Assembly: GCA_028583405.1 (NCBI GenBank)
Contig: CM053256.1
Location: 9,055,210-9,119,209, forward strand
Direction of reading: 5' to 3'
Origin: Pogonophryne albipinna
Lineage: Eukaryota; Chordata; Actinopteri; Perciformes; Artedidraconidae
Length of the DNA stretch: 64,000 nucleotides
Made by a program: the position numbers and the translations under genes. The notes below the pieces were generated by a model, which was not told the DNA's origin, did not search any database, and saw nothing but the letters and a program-made list of their open reading frames with translations. Positions 1 to 12,032 of the stretch are shown here, piece after piece. Positions within the stretch are counted from its first letter, which is position 1; each line of letters opens with the position of its first letter.

Positions 1-778
1 TGTACACAAGCATTCATCAATGGTTCGGAAAGTGGCGCTGTACCTTAATAATATAAATGCTTGTATTGGCATGCATTTCCTGTTCGGAAAGTGGCGCTGT
101 ACTGAGAGTGGAGTTGTCCTGACATTAGCGCCTACAGGCAGGCTCCATGGACCTGTCCGCTCCGGACAGCGCAAAATGCGTACATGAATCTACCCTCGTG
201 GGGGCGCGCTCATGTGATTGGCTTAGAATTGAGGAGACATCTGATTGGCTATAGATAGAAAAAATTACAAGTATGAATCGGCTGACTGTCAGGGGAGTCT
301 CAAAAAACCCACACACGAATGCACAGCGATCCGAGCACAGAAAGCTGTTTGTGTTTGCAGGTGCAGCGGTTTTAAACGGAAAACAAATATGTGAAGATCA
401 AAAATACATATGTAAAACTTTTTTCTGTATTTGGATTTTATTTACATGTATATGAAACGGAACACATTTGTGTGTGCATTGAAAAACACAAGTGTGGATC
501 CGGAAATACAAGTGTGAATCCTCCTGTGTGCATGTGTGTATTATGAGACTGTTCTGAACCCATAATATGATGTGTGTAAGTTATATTCTTCTTGCTCTCA
601 TACATTTATGAGAGCAAGTAATGCACCCTACCAAAGACGAACACATCTATGTAATGGATCAGTTAATCGTCACAACCATCAATATATAAAACAGAGCAGC
701 TTGGATTTTGGATCATATACTGTCCAGCTCCTGGCTGCATCTTCTCCTTTATCTTAAACCTCTAAACAGTGAGCTTAC
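1..778. other. Left edge: no gene seen; short direct repeat
   Basis: No coding exon could be supported. A 21-bp word (GTTCGGAAAGTGGCGCTGTA plus C) occurs twice, at 23-43 and 82-102. The rest is AT-rich and probably intron of the minus-strand gene. Confidence 0.3.
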
Positions 779-820
779 CGTTTGCCGTAGTCTGAAGGAC
801 AGTCTTTGAAGAGCCATGAT
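779..820 (-). CDS. Putative first coding exon of a minus-strand gene leaving the window (possible DAP3/mitochondrial protein)
   Basis: On the minus strand a TTTCAG acceptor is followed by ATC and an ATG at 817, then 13 codons (MALQRLSFRLRQT), then a G|GTAAGC donor. The peptide is rich in Arg, Leu and Ser with no acidic residue, like the start of a mitochondrial presequence. A promoter-like block with an ETS/CRE composite lies about 350 bp upstream on this strand. In mammals DAP3, a mitoribosomal protein, lies near ASH1L, so a DAP3-type gene is a reasonable guess, but 13 residues cannot prove it. The next exon would lie outside the window to the left or in positions 1-778, where I see no convincing partner. 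Confidence 0.4.
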
Positions 821-1164
821 CTGAAACAAGAAAGACGACATGCATTTTAGTTAAGATAAAGGGGAGAGCCAAGGAAGAGAACAGTGTGCATAAGACAGCA
901 GTGTCCTCTAACCTTGCGTAAACACTAAGCTAACAGCTAACTTAGCTGTGGAACCTATCAGGAAACATTAGCAATGCTAGGAGTTATTTAAAGCGCAACT
1001 TTACCTGCTGTTAAGTTCAACAACATTCACTGACGAGGATTTCGGTTTAGCTCATCTACTGATAAATGTCGCTGGAGTGTTTTAAAGAGAGGGTAAGCTG
1101 CACACCTCCAGTTAAAGTCAATGTGCCAGATCTGTCATGGGCACCGCCATCATGCAGCTCACAG

Positions 1165-1185
1165 CAGGAAGTGACGTCACGCCAT
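1165..1185 (-). promoter_or_regulatory. ETS + CRE composite element, putative promoter of the left minus-strand gene
   Basis: The sequence reads GGAAGTGACGTCAC: an ETS core (GGAAGT) fused to a full palindromic CRE (TGACGTCA, 1172-1179). This composite is common in promoters of housekeeping and mitochondrial genes. It lies upstream of the candidate minus-strand exon at 779-820 and about 1.8 kb from the ash1l-like first exon on the plus strand, so it may sit in a divergent promoter region. Confidence 0.45.
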
Positions 1186-1239
1186 CACAATTGTTTTTAG
1201 CCAATAAGACGCTGCGAGCCAGGCGACAACAACTGAGGA

Positions 1240-2690
1240 AAATGGAGTTTGTCAGTTTGACACATTAAAATGTCATTATATATCTCTTGAATATGATACA
1301 GAATAACACATAAACGTATTATTTCTACAAAGTAACATTTACAAATGTAAATCCAGAATACCATCAGTTATCCTCCCCCATTTTACTGGATTGTTTTGTG
1401 AATTCAAATATTATAAAGACTCTTATTAGCACTAAATGATTCTGAGATTCTTTTCAAGTTTTTGTAAATTTAGATTTTTTAAAGTTTATTTATCCAAATT
1501 ATGTTATTTTAAAATGTTATTTCAATTTACTTTTATTGTAGTTTTTCTGTACCATTATGTTTAGTACATGTATGTCTGCCATGTTGTACATGTCTATTTA
1601 ACATAAAAATGTGTTTGTCTTTTAGAGGGAGTAATACAAAACTTTAGTCTGAGGAGCAAGTGTCTTGCACATTCTTACATAAGTGTGTTTTTCATTTCCA
1701 TAACATTAAACATATTGTGTTTACAGCAGCAAACCCTCAAAAAGGTTGTTTATAGGTAGAGGCTTTATTCACGATTAAGCTAATCTGTAGTGTGCACTTA
1801 ATATGTCTTTTAGAATTGTACACAATAGTGTAAACAATGCATGGAAAACAGGAGAAAATGGGGCCAATGATATCCTAAAGGTTCGCATTGGTTCACCAAG
1901 CTGTAGTGTGTCTATCCTGAAAACAATTTTCTACCATTATCACTGAATACATTTTTAAATAACACAAAAGCACAAGCTATACAAATAATGAAAGTGATAT
2001 TATTATTAAAATCATCATGAATGATATAACTAGGTCGATTTTCATATAATATTTGTAGGTTCACTTAAACACATAGTTAAAACTGGTAGCCTATCAAATC
2101 AGGTTTTATTTATAGAGCACATTTAACAACGATTTTTTGGTCGAGCCAAAGTGCTGTACATAATTATATATTATAATTATGTTTATGTCACATATGATGT
2201 TGTGTCATTCCTGTGAATAAAACATTGTTTGTAGTTTGGGATTCATATTTCCTGTTTAACTGATGCATAATAAACAGCTCTCGTGTATTAACTTTGGAAT
2301 AAGTGCTTCCCTCCAGCCTGCCTTTCCTTCCTCCCCCACTAGAGCCATCCCATATTACGTACAGCGACACCACTTTTGAGCTGCTCCCCAAATTCCTATA
2401 CCAGCAGCCCACTTCAGACAAGTCGTCGCCATTTTATTAAGTCTAAATAGCCCTCCCCAATCGCCTGTTATGAACCGCAATGAGATCCTGTGCTGTATTT
2501 TATCTCCTCCTCTGGCCACACGAAAATGGCCACGCAATGCATTCCCGCACTTCTATATGTCACAGCCTGTAACCCCGCACACACGCTGCTGCAGCCCCGT
2601 CATCCGGACACGTTAACAGCTTGTGTGAGCACAATCTAAGCCATTATGACTGGAAGGGAGCGATGTAACTTTCCCGAAAGAAGTGGGCAA
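1240..2690. other. AT-rich intergenic stretch with a possible dispersed-repeat fragment
   Basis: No exon was found. At about 2100-2165 a stretch (TTTATAGAGCACATTTAA ... AGTGCTGTACATAA) resembles a short sequence I have seen dispersed in fish genomes. I offer this only as a weak repeat call. Confidence 0.25.
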
Positions 2691-2699
2691 AAACAAGAG

Positions 2700-2996
2700 C
2701 CTCTGTAGTGTAACCATAGGAGTGTAACCAGTCCGCCACCTAGCTGCGGAGACGCGCCGATCGGTCGACTGTATGATTATGAAAACACCCGCGCCAATGT
2801 TGTTGCACAGTCGGCTCCGAGCTCCGATGAGCCTTAAACTCGGTTTTAGGAGGTGTTTTAACCTCTGCTTGTCTTAGTTATGTAATCAAAGCAACATCTA
2901 ATGCGCCAGAAACCTCCGGATTGCTGAAGGGGGGAGCAGGACAGCAACACCTTAACCTCATGCCGAAACGCAGTTGGCTCCGGGACGCGCTCTCGG
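2700..2996 (+). promoter_or_regulatory. Putative promoter and 5' non-coding exon 1 of the ash1l-like gene
   Basis: This block is richer in GC and CpG than its flanks and ends in a strong donor (CTCTCGG|GTGAGTAG, exon end 2996). An ATG at 2960 opens a 12-codon run that reads into the donor, so it would act as an upstream ATG or short alternative N-terminus. It precedes the coding start at 5844. Possible acceptors for a second leader exon are at 5297 (TCTTTCAG) and 5379 (TCTTCCAG). The transcription start site is inferred. Confidence 0.45.
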
Positions 2997-5378
2997 GTGA
3001 GTAGCCTACGTAGCCTTATTACAGATTTCCATGGCAGTCTGTATTAATGTGTGCAGGCCTGTCATCAACAGCGAGCTCTTAGCATTGTAGGTTACTTGTA
3101 ATTGTGTGCATCCGCGTTGCGCTAATTTTATCCCCTTGTTGCCGAGTATGTTTCTCCCCCTGTTCTCCGTGCACGGTGATATTTCTTATTTCAATGTTGC
3201 TGACACCAGCAGAAGGGCTGGCAGAGGACAGATAGAAGAGAGAGGAAAAGGTGGCTCGAGGACTAATCCACATTAATAACACCACGAGCACACATTTTGA
3301 CGCTACCCCACTTCCATGTTGACTTTCAATTTGTGCATATTTCAGGACGCTTAAACGTGTTTTATTTTTTATTTCTGGAGATAGGAGTGACGACAACAAC
3401 AACACGTGCATGTGTGTATCATTTGTAAGTGCGACAGCATCAGGCGGATAGTGATTTTCAGAGGTGCGCAAAGTCATTTTTGAGAAGGAAGCCCCTGTTG
3501 ACGTCCTCAGTAAACCAGAGAGAGGTTGCTCAAGTGCGGTAACACCCCCACTGCCCATACTGTATCTACAGTAGCAACATCTGTCAACCTACGCAGCTGC
3601 GACCTAGGTACACAATGTACGATCAACACACTTAAAATACACTAAAAAGTGTGTGTGTGTGTGTGTGTGTGTGTGAGAAAGAGAGACCCACGTGAGAAAC
3701 TTCCCTGTATCTGTGGAGTGTGGCTTTAGTATTTTAAGATGCCATCACAGCAGCCCTAATTTCCAGCAGGGATTCTGTGCTCCTGCTGTTGTCAGGCAGA
3801 GGATAATGGTGTTGTAGTTATTGATGATAACACTGTAATGGGATGGTGATGATGGCTGGAAATATGGAGGGCCATTATCATGATTTAATCATCGCCTTAT
3901 AGCCGCAGAGGAACCCACACTGACTGCAGTGTCAAGTCCACCCATCATCCTGTCACTGGAAATAGCTTCTAGTCTAATGTTGGAATAATTTTGAGTTATG
4001 TTTGAGAGGTATAACTCTGGAGAGTATAACAAGCTATACGTATGCACTTTGACTGTTATTAAATGGGATGGCCTTTTAAGTTTGAAAACCTGCCACTCTT
4101 ATTCCTTACTTTGGCTCTTCTTCACTTTGCACAACATGAGTATCACCCACAGGAGTGAAGCTTCTTCTCATGCCTGTATCCTCTTCTTCATGCAAGTCGA
4201 GCCTTGGGAGTAGAGGTCATGAAAAGATGCTGCAGTTTTTTAAAGAGGAACACTGTCCATCTCTGTGCTCATTTTATTAGATTGTGAGGAGGTTTGGCAT
4301 CGGAAATGCTTTTCAAAACTGTTACATAAGAGTTACTGGAACAGATGTTTATTCGAGCTTCGAATGATTCAAGGAAAGGCTTTGGGTGTGGAGGGACCAA
4401 GAGGCAGGAGAGATAGCCCACTGAGCTCTTAAATGAAAACATTATCTGAGATGCTTTTGTCAGTTTAAGTAGGCAGTTCGGGGCGTTGAGAGACAGATCA
4501 GCTATTTCATAAGACGCTCTCATGAGAGGACTGAAAGAATGCTAGGCGGGTGTGTTTTATTAGAAAATGGATGATGTTCTCCCTTAATGAGCGAGTGAAT
4601 ATAATGAAGGAAGCATGACAGAAGATGCTGCTTCCTTTCGATATGTTTAAAAACTGGGCTGAACAGAGGTCGAGGGAGAGTGAACATTTTTTTTCCGCCT
4701 TTAGGCTGTGTTTCTTGCTATAATGTCACATAAAAGGCAATTTACAATGGGGTCAATGAAAAGCTTACTTGACTAAGAGGAAGCAATGGGAGGAGGAAGA
4801 ATTTGCACTCCTTTCCAAAAATAAGTTTTACCCTTTCCTACGGATTTGTGTTACCACTACTGAAAGAGGAGGAGGGGAATGGTCTGACTGTGAATGGAGG
4901 GATTTAGGTTGAAGAGGAAGAAAAGAACGAAGTGGAGGAGGAAATATGGTTTTGATTAACATGGATACAGTGTGTGAGTTGACCATTTTACTGTGTGGTC
5001 TACAAAGAGGGAAAGAGAGAGAGAGAGAGAGAGAGAGTAGATGGGACTAATAGAGAATGCATGCAAAAGCTTTCTGCCCAACATGAAAAGGGGAGTTTCG
5101 GAGAGAAAAGAAAGTACAGCAGAGGGAAGGGTGGGTGGAGGAGTGCTTGTGGGAGCAAAGACAGTGGGGAGAGAAGGGGAGGGGACTGGATAAGTGACTG
5201 AATTAGTCAGGAGCTGATTGATTGATATATTGATTTGGGAAGAGGAGGCGGAGTGAGCATAAGTAAAAGGTTTGGGAAGCGTTTGCTGTCTTTCAGAGCT
5301 GCCGTTATTTACAGATTACTCGAGAAAACCAGCTGAGGCTGTTATTGAAGAACATAGTAGAGTAGGTTTTTCTTCCAG
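2997..5378 (+). other. Leader intron of the ash1l-like gene
   Basis: No coding exon is supported. It contains a (GT) run near 3648-3674 and a (GA) run near 5014-5037. The minus-strand open frame at 3079-3558 has no homology, splice signals or codon bias that I can recognise. Confidence 0.4.
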
Positions 5379-5843
5379 TTAGTGCCGACATTCTGGGAAT
5401 CTGTGGCGCTGATTGCCCCCCTGGGCGAGGAGATCTGTAGGTTCTGTATGATGAGATCATCTCTGTGGACACAGACTTAAGCACCTCTCCACAGCTGCCT
5501 GCAGGAAGGGTACTTTCCCTTCGATTCCTGTACTACTGCGACTCAGCATCTGAGCTCACTGAAATGACTAATCACTGGCCTCTCTATCTTCCTGTCTGTG
5601 TCTTACTGTCTTTTCTTTCTCTCCCTCAAACTCCATCTCAGTTCAAGCTTAAAGGACCAGAGAAAGACATTCCTTCGCTGGATAAAAAGCCCAACTGGAC
5701 TTGGACTATATCAGGATATTATTTTGGGAACCTAAACCTACATTTGGCTCTTTGCTCTTGAGCCCAATAACCCCAGCGGGATAATTTAAAAGTGTTAAAC
5801 TGGGGACCCCACAGCATCCTGCCTCCCCCCCCTGACTTCTCTG

Positions 5844-8800
5844 ATGGACCAGAGAGTGAAGGGGGGAACCCCTCCAACCACAAATTCCACTGTGGACCCC
5901 ACCTCTGCATCTGAAGACTCTGAAGTTTCAGAGAAAAAGCGATGGGGTGAGGGTGATGCAGATGTTGGGCAGAAGGAGGAGGAGAAGAGAGGATCAGGGA
6001 AAAAGAGAGAAGGGGACAAGGGGGCAGTGCTGGAGCTGCTGATCGAGGGCCGCTGTGGAAGCACAGGGCAACAACAGCTTCAGATCTCCGGGAGAGAGAC
6101 CAGCTGCCCCGAGGGAAATGTACGACTCCGCATTGGGCTCCAGGCCAAACGCACCAAGAAACCGCCGAAGATCTTGGAAAGCTACGTCTGCAAGCCCACC
6201 ATAAGGACCAATCAGAGGCAAGCCAGGGGGGGACTGCTAAAGGGAGATGGAGAAGGGGGACAGCAAAACAAAAACAGCTCTACTCCAGTCGAGGCAACCA
6301 GAGATCAACGCTCAGCCTTGGATGCTGTCCAGACCACGTTCAAACAAAATGCATCTGCTGCTTCACCACCACTTGCATCATCATCATCATCATTATCATC
6401 GTCACCACAGCCAGCGTCTACCACAGCTTCCAAGGCAACCTCGGTCCCTGCCATAATCAGCCAAGGAACCAAGTCTGCCAAACAGGTAAGTAAAGTACAC
6501 ACCCACACACAGATAAACATATTGTTAGCTGTTAAAATGAACCTACTCTCAATTGTATTTGATTTCAATGGTAAAAAGGGTTAGGGTTAGTGATTAACGT
6601 GGTGCACATGTGCTGCAGCTCTGTTTTAGTTTTTGCAGTTCGTTACCAGACATGCTTATGTGGTGCAAATTGGCCCGGCTTTGTGCTCAGTTGTAATAAG
6701 GTCAAATGAGCTATTGTCTCAATACTGAAACCTAAGTAGCCCATTTAAAGAAACAGACCTATAAATAGGAAAACAGCACGGCAACCACTTGGAGCTATTA
6801 CAGACATTGGTCCATCAGTCCCTATGACAATCACCCAAGGGAAAGCTTATTGCTTTAGCTGCAGACAACGCCACTCAAGCTGCAGCATACCAAAATGATG
6901 GGATAAGTACAAAATGTCAAGCCTTCTCATCTGTATTAGTGGCAATTTATAGCTACCAATAGCAGGGCTTTCTGTCTCTCTCTTTCTGTCTCTCCTTGGC
7001 TCTCTATATCAGTCCCTCTCTTCTATTTTTACATCCGCTCTTTTTCTCTACCTGCTCTCATTTATCTTTCACTCCCCCCCCTGTCCCTGTCCCACTCCCT
7101 TCCTCTCTTTTTCTCTGCCTTTGTATTTCTCCTTTCTGTGTCAACCCCATTCTTGTTTCCATCACCTCACTCTCCTTCTCTTCAGTATGCCCTCTTTTTC
7201 TCTGCCTGATTGAGTCATTTTGTCCTCACTCTCTCTTTTAATGGGCGAACAAAAACAAAAGCATTTCAGTGGTTGTCTCCTCCCCATTGTGCTTCAAAAT
7301 TGTCAACAGAAAAGTAGTGAAAGCCACAGCCATTGTTGTCTATGACAGAGATGTTGTGTCTGCCCTCTCTAGGTTCCTGTCAAACTGGCTGATAAAACAG
7401 AGGTGAACTCAAATGGTTCATCTGAGAGAGTGAAGAAAGACAAGCTTCCTAATACCAACGGGCAGACTGTCAATGCAGGACAGAAACCCTGCTCGCCTAC
7501 AATAGACCAGACGGTTTCCTCCACTCCTTCCACCGCAGGCATCCAAGTCCCGTCTGCACCGGAAACCAGGAATGAAGGAAAGACCTCCAAGAAACATAAT
7601 GGTTTGGTTCAGACAACAAAACAGAAGGGACTATCTAACGGGAAAAGCTCTGCTGGCATCCTTGGCACTTCCACCTCGTCGAAAAGCAAAGTTGGAAAAC
7701 AGAGCAGTTCTTCCTCTGTTCCCTCCATGGACTCGTCGGCAAAACCTCCAGTCTCCATCAGCGCCAATAAAGAACTCAGCCTGTCCAACAAGAGTAGGCC
7801 AGACTCTCCTTCCTCCTCTTCAGCCACCCCTAAACCACAGTCCTCCCCCTCTGTGGATATCTCCTCTGCCCAATCCAAAGATCAGGACCCCCCTCTAGAG
7901 AAAAAGAGAGACAAAGAGAGGAAAGCAAAGAAAGAGAAACGGAAAGACAAGAAATCTAAACGAGATAAATTGGAGGCTGAAACCACAAAGAGTGAGATCA
8001 GAAAGGATGAAGGCAAGAAGAAGAAAAAGGAGAAAGGGAAGGATAAAGGGAAAGAAGGGAAATCAAGGCATAGTAAAGAAAAGGATGAAAGACATAAGAC
8101 TGAAGATATTTTGAGGGATGAGTTAAACATTGAAAAAGGAAAGGCTGAGAAAAAAAGGGATAGGCTTAGCCCAGACAGACAACAAACAGAAGATAATACA
8201 TTTGGAGAATCATTTGATAGTGGTATACTAGATAAAACATGTAAAATAGTCAATCCAGGCAGACCAGATGAGAGAGAAAAGACGGATGACGGTTGCAAGC
8301 CAGTTAAGCAAGCAGAGCCAGCAACAGGTGACACCAGTAAATCAAAAGAACAAGATGTCTCAAGACATTCAAATGTGCCTCCAAGCCACCCCTCTTCTTC
8401 TGCTCCGCCCTCTTTACCCACTCCCTCTGCCCGTGCCCCTGTTTCTCCCCCTCGCTCCCCCCAAGAGCAGGACAGCCGTCCGCTCAAAAAACGTAAAGCC
8501 AGGCGGCCCAGCTGGACCAAGCTTGTGCAACGGGCTCAGAGGGCAGAAAATCAGGAAGCCCCGTCAGATTCCCAACATAATCCTCTACACAGCTTTCCCC
8601 AAAACCCCAAGTCCCCCCTTTCTGCCAAGGCCACCGTTCAGCAGACTGATGACTCCCGACCATCTCCGTCTAGCTCTTTAACAAGCAGCTGCCCCCCACT
8701 CTCTTCTGCAACCAAACCCTCATCCCCAAAGCAGAGTCACCCCACATCAGACCTTAGCCACCATGCTTCCAGATGCCAAATAACCCCTGCCCGAAAAAGA

Positions 8801-11800
8801 GGCCGCCCTAAAACCCCAAGCTCTAGCTTAGATGAACCTCCCCCTAAACGTTCACCCAATGCTGTCCCTACTGATGTGCCTCTTCTGGGGTGTGACGCAG
8901 TTCAGAAAGCCCCTGTGCTAGAGCCAAGTCCCAAACTGCAGTGTGCCGCTCAGTCTAAATCCAGCCCCAAGAAGCGTGGCCGTCCTCCCAAACAACCACT
9001 CCCAGTGGACCAGAGCGGAGACGCACTGAATCGCAGGAACAACACTTTTCATTCTTCTGAACAGGGGAACAGGCAGCTTAAGATCAGGAGGCTGATTAAT
9101 GAGATGAAGAAAAGAAAGAAGAAGAGGCTTCACAAGGTAATGCTTTCTGGGTATGTGGGAAAGGAGGGAAGGGCAGGCCAGGCAGCAAATGGCGAGACGT
9201 CTCTGGGGATTTGTAAATCGATAGAGGCTACAACAGTGAACACACTCTCAGCCCTGTCATCCTCCTTTGGGAGCAAGCTGGGCCCTCAGATCAATGTGAG
9301 CAAGAGAGGGACCATCTACATGGGCAAGAGGCGGGGACGCAAGCCTAAGGCCCAAACATCTTACCTTAATTCCAAGAACGCCACTCAATCATCCCTGTTT
9401 ACCACTTCCTCTGAATCAAGTCTCTTCTCTAACCAACCCCAGCCCCCTTCGTCTCATCCATTTCCCTCCCCATCTCTCACACACTCCAGTGGGGCCCAAA
9501 GCCCTTATAGTGAAGGAAGCCTCACAGAACCAACATCCTCCCTACTTTTTCCTCACTCCTTCTCCCTTCCTTCCCCATCGTCCTCCTGTACCTCCCCACG
9601 CCCTCCCTCCTCCTCATCCCTCTCTCCCTTTGTGAAGAAGAGTTGTCCATGTCAGGGAAGGCATCACTTCCCCTTTCACCAGTCGTCATGTAAGCTCTCC
9701 TGTCCCACCCTCGCTCTGCACCACACACCTGGCTCTCCCAGCCACCTAAAAGAGGCCACCCCCTCCCCCAGGAGTGAGTCGCACAGTGAGGAGACGCTGC
9801 CCAGCGACAGTGGGATAGGAACAGATAACAACAGTGTTTCTGAGCGAGCAGAGAAGAGGGGAGTTCGAGGCATGTTCAGGTTGGGCCAGGGGCCAGGAGT
9901 TATTCTTGGGGGACAAAAGCACCTCTCCTCTCTTGTGGATCGCCCCTCTCCTGTCTCTTCCCCCCTCTCTCTCATGCCAAGACACACAAGCCCCATCAGC
10001 AACTCCTCTACTCTGGAGCGGCACAGAGACAAACACAGGCACAGACGGAGGGATTACGACTGTTCCTCGGCCTATAGTTGCTTGTGCCCCTGCCCAGGAC
10101 ACAACAAGTGCACTCATTCTGACTTTTACCCTTGCCTTGGGCACAATGCACTGAAGAGACAGAAAAATAAACATAAGAAGAAGCACCAGCAGCTGCACAT
10201 GCAGGATCCAGAGTTCATGGCCGAGTTAGAAGATCTGATCGGTCAGTTCAGCGAGGTCCATATCGGGCGGCGTAGTTGGGCGCGGACGGGCTTGGGACAG
10301 GGCTTTGATGGGAGTGGTAATGCTCCTGGAGGACGGCGTCACCACTCCCCCTCAAATTCTCTCCGCTCCAACATCTTCAGGATAAATCTGAATGGCTTTT
10401 ACTCGCCTCACACTTCATCTTACGCTGGTAATCCTTCCTTTTCACCCCAGCCTTTCTACCCCTGCCAGCCTCTGCATTGCAACAGGAAGCAAGACCGCAG
10501 GCAATGTGGTTGCCCTTCAAAGTTCCAGGACACCATCGATAATATGGGCTTTTATAGCGGCTATCCCCCAGCCACAACACTCTACCACCACCTCCCCAGC
10601 TCTTATCAGCTTCCCTCTCCACACCAGTATTCCCCCCATCAGTCCCATCATGCCCACTTCCTCCTCAACCCTGCCAGGTTCCACAGGCGGAGGAGCAGGT
10701 TGCTGAGGGAAGGAGCTTTAGGAGGAGAGGCTGAGGGAGATATGGGGGGAGGCAGTGGAGGAGGCCCACACCTTAGCTCAGGGTTCACCTCCAGTCTCTC
10801 CTGTGGCTGTGGGAGGAGCGAACACAAACATAAACATCGGCACAGGCACTGCGAGAGAGACATGGATGATGAGGAGGAGTTGCCCGAGGATGAGGAGGAA
10901 GATAGGAGGGAGAGGGAAGTGTTGCTCAATTCAAAGTCAAGGTCAGGGTTCATTTTAAGTCAAGGAGAAGGAGGAAGGAAAGGGGCGAGAGGAATGCGGT
11001 CCACTGCTGCTTCAACATCATCATCATCCTCAGCAGAAAGGTACAAACACACATCTCTCACCTCACTGGGGTTGGGCTCCTCTCACCTATCTTCATTTGG
11101 AGGAAGCTGGGGGGGCCTGGGCCAGAGTTGGAAGAAATTTGGGGGGTTGGGAGGGACAGGATTTGGAAATTCATCCCCCAGCTGGAAAGGCTTCTCTGCG
11201 GAGTTCAATACAGGCAGACTGATTGCATCGGATGGAGAAGACGAAGACGGTGAGGACGAGTCAAACCTGTACAGGACATCCCCGTCTCCAACACACACCA
11301 ACCTGTTCACATCAGCTGCCGTGACAACAGGGGGGAGGGGTCTGAAGAGCGGTTTGGCCGGTAGGAATCCAGGAAGTGGAGACAGGTCGTGGAGGAGGGA
11401 TGAGCCAGCATGGACAGAGAGGAGAGGAACAGGTGAGGGTGCATGAATGGGTTAATCAATACATCTGGGAATGAATGAGCGCTGACGTGACTGTCTGACG
11501 GCTGTGAGCTCATGGTAGCATTAGTGCTAACGTCTGTGTAAATACTGCAGTCCTGGAAACGGTCAATATTAATAAATGCTATGACATTGTTAATATTGCT
11601 TTAAAGATGCTCATATGTATTGTGTTATCATTTAATTGGCAGAAAGATACATTCATAGATAATATGGAAAATCTAACATCAATTGTGATCATTGAACAGC
11701 ACACACAACTTGACAGCAGGCTGAGTGAATAGGTTTTATGCAAAGAGGCTCTTTGCACAGTATGACAGATTTCTATACTTGCACAATGTGGAGATGAGAT

Positions 11801-11966
11801 TGTGGCACCAATAGTTTTCCCAATATAGAGACAGTTTTTTTCTGAGGTGGTGTTGAGCCACCCATCAAAGCCTAGAGCGTGTTTAAGAGGAAATCAGACT
11901 CCATTCTTTTTATAGCCAATTTCAGTCTCCCTCTGCTGTGCAGTAGACATGTGTCAAATACATACA

Positions 11967-12032
<66 letters not shown>

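Noticed and set aside
3079..3558. A 159-codon minus-strand ORF in the ash1l-like leader intron
   Set aside because: No recognisable domain, no splice context and no codon bias. Consistent with a chance open frame.
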